Shown piece after piece: positions 1 through 12,032 of a DNA stretch of 64,000 bases. Origin of the DNA: Halicephalobus mephisto (lineage: Eukaryota > Nematoda > Chromadorea > Rhabditida > Panagrolaimidae); assembly GCA_009193035.1 (NCBI GenBank), contig SWDT01000061.1, positions 186,001-250,000 of the forward strand, read 5' to 3'. Numbering within the stretch: position 1 is the first letter of the stretch; every line of letters starts with the position of its first letter. A program made the position numbers and the translations under genes. Under the pieces are notes generated by a model. The model was not told the origin of the DNA, did not search any database, and saw only the letters and a program-made list of their open reading frames with translations.

Positions 1-624
1 AGATTCTAGAAAATTTGTGTCGAAGAATTTTTAAAAAATTATTTTTTTATGGTTTTTATTTAATTTTAAATATTTTTTGGGCATTTGTTATTTTGACATT
101 TTTGGATTTTTTGATATTTTTGTTTTTAAATTTATAAATTCTTTGTGCTATCGTCGTTGATTTCCTTGATGAATTTGGAAGCTTGTCATTTTTCTGTGTT
201 CTGTAGTGTGATATAATGTAATGCAAAAATTATAAAAAAAAATTTCTTTAAAATAAAAAAAAATTTAAAAAAATAAAAAAAAATTTAAAAAATAAAAAAA
301 AAGTTTTTTAAAAATAAAAAAATAATATTTTTAAAAAAGAATAGTTTTTAGAAATAAAAAAAAATTTATTTTTAGAAATTAAAGAAAAAATTTTTTATTT
401 TTTTAGAAAATAAAAGAAATTTATAATTTTAGAAATAAAAAAAATTATTTTTAGAAATTAAAGAAAAAAGTTTATTTTTAGAAATAAATCCAAAGTTATT
501 CAATAAACTTTTTTAAAAATATTTTTATGTTTCAAAAGATGAATAGAAATTACAGTATCCAATGATTGGAAAATTAAATTTTATTAAAAATGGTAAAATT
601 TTTTTCATTGGATTTTAACTAGAA
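1..624. other. A/T low-complexity DNA, no gene seen
   Basis: Runs of A and T with short AAAATTTT-type words. No open frame, splice-bounded exon or RNA gene could be supported. It leads into a tandem array. Confidence 0.7.
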
Positions 625-1140
625 AATTTTACCTTATTGAAATTGGGTCTCGAGTGGAAATTTTTCTAATTGAACTATTGGGTCTCGAGTGGAAAATTCT
701 CTTAGAAAAATCAGATCCTAAGTGGAAAATTTCATTTTTATTAAAAAATTGTGTCTCGAGTGGAAATTTTTCTAATTGAACTTTTGGGTCTCGAGTGGAA
801 AATTGTTAAAATTGAACAATAAGGTCTCAGTTGGAAAATTCTCTTAAAAAAATAAGGTCTCAATTGGAAAATTTTCTTTTTATTAAAAAGTTGGGTCTCG
901 AGTGGAAAATTATCTTAAAAAAATTAGGTCCTAAGTGGAAAATTTCATTTTTATTAAAAAGTTGTGTCTCGAGTGGAAAGTTGTTAGAATTGAAGAATAA
1001 GGTCTCAGTTGGAAGATTTTCCTGTAAAAAAATTGATTCTCAAGTGGAAAATTTTTTAATTAGGTCTCAAGCGGAAAATTTGAAAAAAGTGACTCTCAAG
1101 TGGAAAATTTTCTTTTATTTAATAACTTTTTTAAATTTGG
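625..1140 (+). repeat. Tandem array of a GGTCTCGAGTGGAAAATT core
   Basis: About 14 copies of a core close to GGTCTCGAGTGGAAAATT, spaced roughly 25-45 bp and separated by A/T filler. Variants include AGATCCTAAGTGGAAAA and AGGTCTCAGTTGGAAAA. The 105-codon open frame over the array is a by-product of the repeat, not a gene. The same core, in either orientation, recurs in arrays near 23.3-24.2 kb and 36.4-37.6 kb. Confidence 0.85.
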
Positions 1141-2354
1141 AATTATGAATTAATTTTTGTGCAATTTTTAAATGTTTTTCATTTTTTTTCTCATGTACCG
1201 TCATCTGCCCCCGGGTCTATTTTTAAAAACATAAATATTTTATATATTTTGAAAATCTTGAATTTCAACATTTTTAAAAAAAAACATAATTTAATTTTTC
1301 CAAAATCGAAAACAAGGGGATCAGGCCATTGTTCGGACGACTTCTTAAGTAGGTTTCTGAGAGTCGAAAAGTGAAAACTCAAGCGAAAAAAACAAGTCCT
1401 AAATTTTTCTGAGATTTTCACACATTTTGTTCGAAAATTACGTGTTTGAGTAAGTAAATATAAAAGTCCTTATTCGCTGCAGTAAATCCGAAAAACGTTT
1501 TTCAAAAGTGTAATCTTTGGAAAATTCTAAAATCCTGTAAAAAATTTCGAAATTTTAAATAATTTCGTAAATTTTTAAAAATTTAATAAAAAATTTCGAA
1601 ATTTTAAAAATTGAATAAAAAATTTCGAAATTTTAAATAATTTCGTGGATTTTTAAAAATTTAATAAAAATTTTAGAATTTTTAAAAATTAAATAAAAAA
1701 TTTCGAAATTTTTGATTTTTGTAGATTTTTAAAAATTTAATACAAATTTTTGAAATTTTAGAATTTTCAAAAATTAAATAAAAAATTCTGGAATTTTGTA
1801 ACATTTTTGAAAATTTAATAGAAATTTTAGATTTTCCTAAAATTGAATAGAAAATTTTTAAATTTATAAAATTTATTAAATTTTTTGAAATTTTTGAAAA
1901 TTTTTGAAATTTTTGAAATTTTAAAAAATTTTATGAAAATTTTCAAAATGCTCCAGAATCCTTCAAAATTCAATGAACATTTCTGAAATTTTTTAATATT
2001 AAAGTTTTTAAAAATTTTCCAAAATTTGAAACAATTTTTTTTCATTTTTGAATTAAAATAATTTTTAAAATTAATGGTTTTTTAAACTAATATTTCTTTT
2101 TTATGAAAATTAATGTTTTTCATTTTCGAAGACCATTTTGAAAAAAAAATGATAGTAATTTTTCATTTTTTTTTTCAATTTTTTTTATTTTTTTTTAAAT
2201 TTTTCATTTTTTTAAAATTTTTTTATTTTTTAGATTAAAAAAAGTTTTTTTTATTTTTTAAATTAAAAAAATTTTTTTTATATTTTTTTAAATTTTTTAT
2301 TTTATTTTAGAAATTTTTTATTTTTTTTAAATTTTAAATTTTTTTGAATGAAAA
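1141..2354. other. A/T-rich intergenic DNA, no gene seen
   Basis: Mostly AAAATTTCGAAATTTT-like sequence. A slightly more mixed patch at 1195-1500 contains no convincing coding frame; short frames open there on both strands lack splice support. Confidence 0.6.
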
Positions 2355-2715
2355 ATAGGAATCTTCGGTGTGGGCGGTAGGGACGGGATAATCCCAAATC
2401 CATTGTTGTCTGGTTTTTAGCATGACTTATCTTCCAGGAAAGAAATCTTACAAGTGTTCGCGTCTTAGGTCGGTTCCAACTGAGACCGTCTGAATGGCTC
2501 AGAAAGGAAAAACAAAACAAATGACAAAATCGGACACAATAATGACAAGCTTAGGATTGCTTCTGCTGGATTTAAGTATCCCAGATGAGCCGTATCTAGT
2601 CATGTTTATAGAGTAACTGTAACTTACAAGCCTAGGATAACCGTGAATGTGGACAACAAGAAGAATTACAAAGTAGATTTACTGCTTTGGTGTTCCCAAA
2701 AAAGTAACTTTTGGT
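2355..2715. other. Base-balanced island with a mini-ORF; function unknown
   Basis: This stretch has much higher G+C than its surroundings and lies directly before a dispersed-repeat copy. On the + strand an acceptor-like GGTTTTTAG is followed at once by an ATG (2424) opening a 23-codon frame ending ...VPTETV. The minus strand is also open across 2302-2520. I recognise no family. It could be a short exon, a decayed gene, or the 5' part of the adjacent repeat. Confidence 0.3.
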
Positions 2716-3185
2716 TTAGTAACTGCTGGGACGGAAACTAGAGAGGACCCGAAAAGATAGCCTGAATATCAAAGGATCTGGGATACTGTAGGGCTTGACT
2801 GAGATCCTCGGTTGTATTGTATGGTGTGGGATATATAATAATTGTATCTGTGCCCTTACTGTTGAGTGAAAATTAGTGTTGCAATAGAAATTATAATGGG
2901 GAGGGAGGACCTGAAGAGATAGCCTGAATATCAGGGACTGTGGAATACTGTAGGGCTTGAATGAGATCCTCGGTTGTATTGTGTTGAAACTTGTCATGTA
3001 GATATTGTGACAAGAAACTACACTAAAAAAAGAACATCTGAAGAGATAGCCTGAATATCAGGGACTGTGGGATACTGTAGGGCTTGAGTGAGATCCTCGA
3101 TTGTCTTTTGTGGATGTAATATATAATTCTCGTCTGTGTCTTATTGTTTTAAATAAACATTAATATTTTTCTTGTTTCTATCTTA
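2716..3185 (+). repeat. Dispersed repeat family B, copy 1 (three internal subunits)
   Basis: About 470 bp made of three diverged subunits of about 150 bp, each with GATAGCCTGAATATCA and TACTGTAGGGCTTGA followed by GAGATCCTCGGTTGT. A second copy with the same order of subunits and the same 3' end (AAATAAACATTAATATTTTT) lies at 59655-60130 on the same strand. The copies differ by scattered substitutions. No open frame or terminal inverted repeat is visible. It may be a nonautonomous mobile element or a satellite fragment. Confidence 0.8.
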
Positions 3186-4254
3186 ACAATAACGAATGCA
3201 AATCGTCACAAATTCGAAATACGAAGAACGTGACGATTGTGTCGCATTCCGCAATCGTTACGGGACCAAAATTACATTTTTTTGTGGTCAAAGAGGAGGG
3301 TATTTTGCGTCAAATAAGTCTTCGAGATAAATTTCAATTTTTTGGGGTTTAAGACATTCGAAATCCGTTTTTAATTCTTTCCAAACATTCTTTCATTATT
3401 AAAAAGATAAAAACAAAATTTATATCCAAAATCGAAAAAATTAAATTTTCAGTTTTTAAATTTTGATTTGATTTAAAAATTTTTCGTAATTAAATATGTT
3501 TTTTCTACTGATTTAAGTTAATTAATTTTTTCAAAAAAAAAATTAAAAAAACGAAAAAAGCGAATGTCGCTTAATTTTTGACGAATTTTGATAAATTACT
3601 TTTTATTTTTTTTTTATTTAAATTTTAATATTTTTATTTTCTTTTCATAGTTATTTGTAATTTTAATTATTTACTTTTTTCAAAAAAAAATTAAAAAAGC
3701 GAATGTCGCTTAATTTTTGACGAATTTTAATAAATTACTTTTAAATTATTTTTTTATTTAAATTTTAATATTTTTAATAATTATTTTTTCATATTTATTT
3801 GTAATTTTAACGACCATTGTAATTGTGTGATTAATTTTGAAGAATTTAAAAACTCAAATTTATAGATTATTTAAAAATAAAATTCGATTGTTTTTAAAAA
3901 ATTTTGAATTTTACAGATAAATTCGAAAAAATACTTTAAAAATTTTTAAATTCGGACAAAATTAAGGACCAATTTAGTTTTTGAAGTCACGGCTTGGGAT
4001 TTTATGGGATTCTGTAATGACCGTTTTTCTTGCTCCGGATTTCTGAAATCCGAGTTTTTATGAAATTTCGTAATTATTCAATTTTATTCAATTTCAAAAA
4101 AATGAAATTTTAAATTTTATAATTTTTAAAAAAAAATTAATTTTGCTCGAAAATCATTATTTTATTTTTTTCTATTTTAATTTAAAAATTATTTTAAATA
4201 AATTATTTTAAAAATAATTTTCATGTAAAATTTCAAATACCTTTAAAATCCAAA
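3186..4254. other. A/T-rich DNA with a hairpin and a short duplication
   Basis: Contains a perfect 9 bp inverted repeat AATCGTCAC/GTGACGATT (3201-3209 and 3230-3238, 20 nt loop) and two copies of a block around GCGAATGTCGCTTAATTTTT (about 3560 and 3700). No gene is apparent. Confidence 0.6.
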
Positions 4255-4640
4255 ATTGAATCTCAGAGTTCTGGATTCTGAAGGTTAATTTCAGATTCAG
4301 AATCTACGGTTTGATTACTGTACTTGAGTACTTTTTGTTTAACTTTGAGAATCTTTAAAATTTTAGATTCTGACTTCAGATTCAGAATCTACGGTTTGAT
4401 TACTGTATTTAGGTACTTTTTGTTCAACTTTCAGCATCTTTAAAATTTCTGAAATTACAATTGAGGTTGATGTTCAGAATTCTGGATTCTGAAGGTTAAT
4501 TTTAGATTTAAAAGCTACGGTTTGATTACTGTATTTAGGTACTTTTTGTTCGACTTTGAGAATCTTTAGAATTTTAGATTCTGACTTCAGATTCAGAATC
4601 TATGGTTTGATTGCTGTACTGGAGTACTTTTTTTGTTATA
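4255..4640 (+). repeat. Tandem array, about 110-120 bp unit
   Basis: Three to four copies of a unit containing ATTCAGAATCTACGGTTTGA, TTACTGTA, GTACTTTTTGTTCAACTTT and TTTAAAATTTTAGATTCTGA. A lone diverged copy sits at about 9485-9600 (AATTACCGTACTTTAAGTAC). Confidence 0.75.
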
Positions 4641-5290
4641 ATTTTAAAATTGAAATTTTTACATCGATATATTAACTGATTATTACTTAAGCCTCAGCTA
4701 AGTCCCGAAGGGAAATCCCTATATGCTGGATAATGGCCATACTGTACTTATGACGGATTAAGTCTTGTTTTCGATATATGGTTATTGTGCTTAATCTTTG
4801 TTATGTCGATGTATTAACTGGTTAGTGAATAAGCGAGTCAGATCTTGAGGGAAATATTCTACGTGCTGGACAATGAGAGTACTGTATATATGACGGATTA
4901 AAAGTTGACTAGTTAATATATGGTAATTTTGCTTGATCCTTGTTATGTCGGTATGTAAACTGGTTATTGGATAAGCAAGCCAGGTCTCGAGGGGAAAATT
5001 CTACGTGCTGGAAAAAAGGCATACTGTATGTGTGACGAATTGAGTTGACTAGTTAATATATGGTAATTTTGCTAAATTCTTGTTATGTCGGTATGTAAAC
5101 TGGTTATGGGATAAGCAAGCCAGGTCTCGAGGAGGAAATTCCACATACTAGACAATAGGCATACTGTATGTATGACAGAATGGGGATTAGCTAGTTAAGT
5201 ATACGGTAATTGTGTTTAGTCTTGTTTTTCCGATAAGTAAGAAACTCCCATTTTTCAACTAATGACATCAGTTCACAGAGATCTTACGGA
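4640..5290 (+). repeat. Dispersed repeat family A, direct copy (about 140 bp subunits)
   Basis: Four subunits of about 140 bp, recognisable by TACGTGCTGGA, CATACTGTATGTATGAC, CTAGTTAATATATGGTAATT and AACTGGTTATTGGATAAGCA. The element ends in a block containing AAGAAACTCCCATTTTTCAA and TGACATCAGTTCACAGAGAT. An inverted copy with the same terminal block lies at 22105-22615. No coding capacity is seen. Confidence 0.85.
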
Positions 5291-7999
5291 AATATAAAAG
5301 TTCGGGACGAAAATGCCACATAACTGGGAAAATTGCCCCAGGGAACCGAGTCAGGACAAAGCAAATTGGGCGTTGTTCGTTCAGGGACTGACATTTACGA
5401 ATTTCGTTTTTTCATTTTTTATAAATTAATTATTTTTAATTTTTTGTTGTTTAAATTAAAAAAAACAATATTATTAAAAATAAAATTTTATTAATTTTCA
5501 AAAAATCCCGAAAAAATTTTGCAAAAATATTGCTCAATTTTTTTTATAAAATTACTGATTTTTTAAACTAAAATCATAATAAAAAAACATTCATTTTGAG
5601 ACCAACTTTTTTATATTTATTCAACTTTTTTAAATAAAAGTAAATTAATTTTTTTTAATTTACAAAAAAAAATCTTCATCTTGGCACGAATGATGCTGAA
5701 CTTTTTGTCTATAAATAAACATTCGTGCTGAGACCAATTTTCCTATTTTTATTCAATTTTTTTAAATATAATTCAATTATTTTTTTTAAATTTGCAAAAA
5801 AATAAAAATACAGTAATTTATATTTAAAAAAATACTGGTTTTGAAACGAACAATATCGAATTTTTTTGTTTATTAAATTAAGTGTTATTTTAAATTTTTC
5901 AACACGCAAATTCCGTCAAAAATTTATTCTTTATTTGTCCCTTAACAATGAGATATATTTTTCGAACATGAAATCTGGCCTTTATTGAAGACAAATTTCC
6001 TGTCAACGTATTTGATTAAAAACATAAAACTGGCATTCTTCCGGAAAATGAATTTTTGTCTGGAACATTCCTGACAATTTCAGAAACATCATCAGAAGGT
6101 CGTTTTTCGAAATTTTCTGACGAATTCTTCCGAGTTACGAGACCAGTTATGTTTGAAAAATTAAAAAAATCAAAAAAGTTTAAAGATTTTTGTGAAAATT
6201 AAAAAAAATTTAAAATTAAAAAAGTTTAAAAATTTTTTTGAAAATTAAAAAAAATCCAAAACTTTTGTTAAAAATCAAAAAAATCCAAACATTTTTTAAA
6301 AATTAAAAACTTTCAAAAATTAAAAAATTTCCAAAAAGGTCAAAAAATTAAAAATATTTAAAATTTCGAAAAGGTTAAAAAATTAAAAAATTTAAAAGTA
6401 TTTAAAATTTCGAAAAAGTTAAAAAATTTCCAAAAATATTTAAAATTTAAAAAAACTTTAAAATTAAAAAAATTAAAAATTAAAATTTTGAAAAAGTTTA
6501 GAAATTTTAAAAAATTAAATGAAAATTTTAAAAAAGTTTAGAAATTAAAAAAAAAATAAAAATTTTAAAATTAAAAATAGAAATTTTAAAAAATTAAAAA
6601 TTAAAAATAAAAATAAAATAAAAATTTTAAAAATTTAAAAATTAAAAATAAAAATTTTAAAAATTAAAAATTAAAAAAAATTTAAAATTAAGAAATCTTT
6701 GATTCTTGTGTTTTCGAAGAAGATTATCTTTTGAACCTTTAATTATTTATTATTTATTAAAATTCCTTTGATTTTGTAAAAGTCGAAAAACCAAAGATTT
6801 TTTTCTTTTGAAATGATCCAAAACTAATCTCATTCCGGGATTAACGTGATTTTCATTGTTTTTTTCAAACATCTTTAAAATCGAAATTTTTGTTTTCGGA
6901 AAATTTAAATCATGTTCAAGAATCAAATTTTTAGGATTTAAAAAAATTTTTAATATTAAGTTTTTAAAGAATTTTAATTTTTTTTAATTTTTAAAATTTT
7001 TTTAAAGATTTTTATTTTTTTTTAATTTTAAAAATTTTTTTTTAAAGAATTCTATTTTTTTGAGAAAATTTAAATTTAAAGAATTCTATTTTTTTTAGAA
7101 TTTTATTTTTTTAAAGAATTTTAATTTTTTAAAGAATTTTATTTTTTTTAAATTTAAAGAATTTCTTTTTTTTGAATTTCAAAAATTTCTTTTTTAAATT
7201 TAAAGATTTTTATTTTTTTTTAATTTTAAAAACTTTTTTTTAAGAATTCTATTTTTTTGAGAAATTTAAATTTAGAGAATTTTATTTTTTTAAAGAATTT
7301 CTTTTTTTTGAATTTTTTTAACCTTTTGCTGTTCCAAGTATTTCCAAATTGTATGTCGGACTGTAATTCTAAAAACTCTATTGACTACTTTCTCACTTTT
7401 TCCGGGAATGAAATCAGAAACGAACAAATTTGAATTTCAAATATGAAAATTTTTAAATTCAAAAATTTTTTTTCAAATTTATTTTACATTTTAATTTTCC
7501 AAAAAATAAAATAAAAAAATTTTGAATTTTAAATATGAAAATTTTTAAATTTAAAAATTTTTTTTTAAAGATCTTTAAAATTTATTTTACATTTTATTAA
7601 AATTTTAATTTTTCAAAAAATAAAATTAAAAAATTTTTCGAATTTATTTTACATTTTAATTATTAAAATTTTTCAAAAAATAAAATTAAAAAAATTCGAA
7701 ATTTAAAATTAAAAAATTTTTCGAATTTATTTTACATTTTAATTATTAAAATTTTTCAAAAAAAATAAAATAAAAAAATTTTGAATTTTAAATATGAAAG
7801 TTTTTAATTTTCTGTTCTTTTGAACTTATTTCATCTAAGAATTGCTGGAATTTTATTGAATACTTTTTTAATTTTCCGGAAATGAGATCATGGAAAAAGT
7901 TGAATTTCAAATATGAAAATTTTGAATTTTTAAATTATATTTTTTTTGGAAATTTTAAATTTATTTTACATTTTAATTATTAAAATTTAAATTTCCCAG
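5291..7999. other. Long A/T-rich stretch, no gene seen
   Basis: Apart from 5290-5400 and 5930-6150, which are more mixed in composition, this is simple AAATTTT sequence with loose tandem character. I found no splice-bounded exon, RNA gene or mobile-element end. Confidence 0.6.
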
Positions 8000-8660
8000 G
8001 AATGAGATCATAGAAAAAAATTTATATATCGAATTCAACTTTTTCAAAATTTTTCAAATCTATTTTGTTTGAATTTCTAAAATTTAAATTTTCCAAAAAT
8101 GAGATCATAGGAAAATTTGAATTTCATATATAAATTTTTTTGAATCTATTTTGTTTGAATTTCTAAAATTTAAATTTTCCAAAAATGAGATCATAAAAAA
8201 AGTTGAATTTGATATATAAATTTTTTTGAATCTATTTTGTTTGAATTTCTAAAATTTAAATTTTCCAAAAATGAGATCATAGGAAAAGTTGAATTTCATA
8301 TATAAATTTTTTTGAATCTATTTTGTTTGAATTTCTAAAATTTAAATTTTCCAAAAATGAGATCATAAAAAAAGTTGAGTTTGATATATAAATTATTTTC
8401 AAAATTTTTCAAATCTATTTTGTTTGAATTTCTAAAATTTAAATTTTCTAGAAGTGAGATCATAGACAAGGTTGAATTTGATATATATTTTCCTGAACCT
8501 ATTTAGTTTGAATGTCTAAAATTAAAATTTTCCAAAAATGAGATCATAGAAAAAGTTGAATTTGATATATAAATTTTTTTAAAGTTTTTCAAATTTATTT
8601 TGTTTGAATTTCTAAAATTAAAATTTTCTAGAAGTGAGATCAAAAATAAAGTTGAATTTG
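8000..8660 (+). repeat. Tandem array, about 85-98 bp unit
   Basis: About eight copies of a unit with AAATTTTCCAAAAATGAGAT, CATAGAAAAAGTTGAATTTG, ATATATAAATTTTTTT and ATCTATTTTGTTTGAATTTC. The last copy runs directly into the base-balanced island at 8661. Confidence 0.85.
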
Positions 8661-8960
8661 ATATATGAAGCGGCTGTGGGACAGCTCCAATCTCGTGGTG
8701 TTCCTCGTCGGGGGCGTGGCTTAAGGATATCCTTCGAATTTATGGACTTTTGGATCTGGTCTGTTTCCTTGTCATTAGTATTCCCGAAACCACCCACTTT
8801 GGTGTTTTTTTTCGAAAATTTGTTTACTTTTGGATTTATCAGGATGATTTTCCGAAACCGACACCGTTTTGTCGAAACAAGGCCATTTCCTCCATTTACT
8901 ACTTTTTAGTTGTACTCTTTGGGGCCTTGTTTAAACAATATTGGATGTCAAAAATGTAAT
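8661..8960. other. Coding-like island upstream of the tRNA; structure unresolved
   Basis: Base-balanced DNA just after an array and about 80 bp before tRNA-Ser. On + an ATG at 8665 opens MKRLWDSSNLVVFLVGGVA and then a stop; another + frame (to 8959) encodes a segment with a hydrophobic stretch (YYFLVVLFGALF) and ends WMSKM. Candidate acceptors (CATTAG, TTATCAG) exist, but no spliced combination keeps one frame convincingly. The minus strand is open too, with a basic segment (KPRPRRGTPRDWSC) but no start Met. It may be a small membrane-protein gene or a fossil. Confidence 0.3.
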
Positions 8961-9040
8961 CATTATTGAACAATGTCCTTTTAAGGATTTTTCACCGATT
9001 TTTTAATTTCAAACTTGTCCTGGTCATTCTTTTCTTCGTT

Positions 9041-9122
9041 GATGTCGTGGCCGAGTGGTTAAGGCGATGGACTGCTAATCCATTGGGGTTTCCCCGCGTG
9101 AGTTCGAATCTCACCGACATCG
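9041..9122 (+). tRNA. tRNA-Ser(GCU)
   Basis: Complete class II cloverleaf. Acceptor stem GATGTCG/CGACATC (9041-9047 and 9115-9121) with discriminator G. The A box is TGGCCGAGTGG. Anticodon stem ATGGA/TCCAT encloses loop CTGCTAA with anticodon GCT at 9074-9076, reading AGC and AGU. The long variable arm GGGGTTTCCCC is typical of serine tRNAs. T arm is GTGAG-TTCGAAT-CTCAC. There is no intron. A TTTTT run at 9128-9132 is the expected Pol III terminator. Stems are fully paired, so the gene looks functional. Confidence 0.97.
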
Positions 9123-9270
9123 AATTCTTTTTGGGACTTTTCAGGATAATCTACAATTTTTGCGCAACTTTAACAAAAAAAACAAACACCGAAATTAAAA
9201 ATTTAAACATTTTTGATTATATTTTTCAAAATTACTGAGATGTCAATTAGAATTTTTTTCGATTTTTTAT

Positions 9271-9486
9271 ATGAAAATTTCAATGTTGTTCGTTGCTTCT
9301 GAGGACATCTTGAAGGTCGTTAATCCGCGCGATATCCAACTGACACAATTCACCGAAGTAGTAACAACTACAACAAAGATCAGACTTGAAAACTGCCTTA
9401 GGCGATGCTCATTGATGTCGGTATTTGGAATTTTGAAATCTCAGGTGGTTGATTTTATTCAAAAAAAAATTTTTTTTTTCATTTAG
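9271..9486. other. Base-balanced island, possible decayed exon
   Basis: Both strands are open. The + frame gives 71 codons beginning MKISMLFVASEDIL. The minus frame, without a start Met, reads INEHRLRQF followed by hydrophobic SSLIFVVVVTTSVNCVSWI and ends at a stop near 9271; a short charged segment before one hydrophobic stretch loosely recalls cuticle-collagen N-termini, but no Gly-X-Y repeats follow. No good splice sites flank it. A pseudogene fragment is the simplest reading. Confidence 0.25.
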
Positions 9487-9760
9487 TGGACTTCTGGAAT
9501 CAGAATTCTGAAGGTCAATTCTCAGCTCTGACTCCAGACTTAGATTCCACAGATCCAATTACCGTACTTTAAGTACTTTTTCCAAATTTTAGAGTACTAG
9601 TTTTTTGAATAAGATTTTACATAAAAAATTTGAAATTGTTTTTTAAATTTTAATATTGAAATTTTTCAAAACGGCGGATTGGAATTTTTCTGTGAATTTA
9701 AATTTCATCGATATTGGATTTTTTCAAATATGAACAAAATTTCGCATGTACTTTTGGAAC
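9487..9760. other. A/T-rich DNA with one stray repeat unit
   Basis: Holds a diverged copy of the 4255-4640 array unit (9485-9600) and otherwise no feature. Confidence 0.55.
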
Positions 9761-10520
9761 TGGTGGTTTTTTGAATGACATGGTAAATCTGGTTAATCAG
9801 TGGATTTTTAATTTGAAAAATGATTTTTTCAAAGAACATTCAAAACTATAGTGACTGAGAAAGGTAATTGTTTTCTTTATCCTTGGGAATGGACTTTTGC
9901 GCATGCCTGTGAATTGGCGGATTTGTCACCAAAGTCCACCAATTAGCCGAATTTCACAAGTAGTGATTTCTCCTCATTGGACCCTCAAAATTACGCAACT
10001 CTCACGTGGTTTATGAATGTGAATGGATTCTCTCTCGCCCATTCACTAACTAGCAATTTCATAAAATGGCAAATCTGGCTAATTGGTGGACTTTGATAAC
10101 AAGCAGTAATTTCCCCTCAATGGGCGTTCAAAATTACATGAGAAAACTCTCACGCGGCTTATAAATGCGAGTGAATTCTTTCGCACTTGTCTATGGACGC
10201 GAGTGAATTCTTTCGCACTTGTCTATGGACGCGAGTGAATTCTCTCTCCCTCAGTCATGAAAGCGAGTGAATTTTCTCTCTCTCGACCATGGAAGCGAGT
10301 GAATTCTCTCTCTCTCGGTCATGAAAGCGAGTGAATTTTCTCTCTCTCTCTCTCGGAAGCGAGTGAATTCTTTCTCTCTCTCTCGACCATGGAAGCGAGT
10401 GAATTTTCTCGCTCGCCACTAACTGGCAATCCTACAAATGAAATGGCAAATCTGGCAAACTGGTGGATTTTGGCAACAAATGCTAAGTAATTTCTTTCCT
10501 AACCTTTGCTCAAAACTATA
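9760..10520 (+). repeat. Composite repeat with GCGAGTGAATTC minisatellite
   Basis: Blocks like AAATGGCAAATCTGGCTAAT, TGGTGGACTTTG and AGTAATTTCCCCTCAA occur about three times (near 9780, 10065 and 10440). Between them, 10160-10420 is a minisatellite of about 30 bp: GCGAGTGAATTC, then a CT-rich run, then CGGTCATGGAA. The GCGAGTG word also marks the duplicated block at 62.2-62.5 kb. Confidence 0.75.
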
Positions 10521-11289
10521 GAGTGATATAATTAATTACAAAGTCGTCATATAAGCTACCGTAATTTCTAATAACATCTAGGAATTTTTTCGAAGAGATT
10601 TTTATTTTTTAAAATACAATTGATTATGAAATCATCACGTAAGTTACCGTACTTTTTGAAGACTTCAAAATTTGTACAAAATTGTCTTAGAAAGAATTTT
10701 TATTTTAAAAAATAATTAAAAATTTTCAGACTATTTTTCGAAAATTCCATTCGAAACAATTTTTGTTTTTTTAGAATACTATGATAAATGTTAAAAGTTC
10801 TGAATTTTCGAATTCCCTAATTTTTAAAATTTCTGAATTTGTAAATTTTTAAGATTCTAAAAATTTGAAATTTCTGAATTTTTTAATTTTCGAAATTTTA
10901 AAAATTTTTTAATTTCCTAATTTTTAAATTTTCAAGATTTTGAAATTTCTGAATTTTTTAATTTTTGAAAATTTTAAATTTTTGAAATTTTGGTATTTCT
11001 GAATTTTCTAATTTTTGAAATTTTTTGTGTAAAAATTATAAAAAATTCAAAAATTGCATGTTTGAAAAAAACGAATAACTCCAAATTTTCAGATTTTTTG
11101 AAATAAATTATATCCGGAAATTTGTTTCTAAATTCCAAAGGTCATTCTGGAATTTTCAAAAGAATTTTAAATAAAAAAATGAATAAAAAATCCAAAAATT
11201 CCGACACTTTTGTTTTGAAAACAATTTTTCTAATTTTTTTGCCTAAGGAAATTTTATTCAATATTCAGGTTTATAAAGTGGTCGATGTG
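10521..11289. other. A/T-rich intergenic DNA, no gene seen
   Basis: Low-complexity AATTTTTGAAATTTCTG sequence. No supported feature. Confidence 0.6.
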
Positions 11290-11800
11290 AAACTGAGATA
11301 AAAATCAAAATTAAACCTGCAGCTTGCACGCAACAATGAGAAATCGGTCAATTTGCCTGAATATTGCGCGCAATCTGCGGATTTACTTTCAATTTTAAAT
11401 TTCATTTGTTTGTTTAAATATTGTGAGCAAACTGCGGATTTTATTTTAATTTCGAAATTCTTATAAAAACCCCTCTCAGCCTGCCGGAATGTTGCGTGCA
11501 ACCTGCGGATTTAGTTTTAATTTTGAATTTCATTTGTTTATTTAAATATTGTGAGCAAACTGCAGATTTTTTTAAATTTTGAAATTCTTATAAAAATAAA
11601 TATAAAAATCTCTCTTAGCTTGCCGAAATGTTGCGTGCAACCTGCGGATTTAGTTTCAATTTTGAATTTCATTTATTTGTTTAAATATTGTGAGCAAACT
11701 GCGGATTTTTTTTAATTTTGAAATTCTTATAAAAATCTCTCTCAGCCTGCCGGAATGTTGCGTGCAACCTGCGGATTTAATTTTGATGTTGACTTTTTTA
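11290..11800 (+). repeat. TTGCGYGCAACCTGCGGATTT repeat family, locus 1
   Basis: At least eight units end in (A)TATTGYGMGCAAMCTGCGGATTT; the core TTGCGTGCAA/TTGCGCGCAA is near-palindromic. Units alternate between a GTGAGCAAACTGCGG form and a GCGTGCAACCTGCGG form. The family recurs inverted at 16110-16580 and again at 44340-44580. The minus open frame over 11271-11501 is a repeat by-product. Confidence 0.85.
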
Positions 11801-12032
11801 CAGACTTGAGTACAGAAAGTAATTTGTTTGGGGTTTTTTGGAGAGCTTCTGGAAATTTTGCAACGATTCCATTGACGTCAATTGACTTCTGGAGATCCTT
11901 GAAGTGTTATTTTTGTGTTTGAAAATTCATAAAAGGTTCTCAAACGCGATAATTAGTTTTTTCGTGAAAGATGTTTATAAAGATTTCGAAAGTGATTTTA
12001 TTTTTCAGTTTCCATTGGGTCACGTCTCCAGA

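Noticed and set aside
831..1148. 105-codon + frame (MENSLKKIRSQLENF...)
   Set aside because: It is a direct translation of the GGTCTCGAGTGG array; no start context or splice sites.
11271..11501. 76-codon minus frame
   Set aside because: Spans the same repeat family; no splice signals and no homology.
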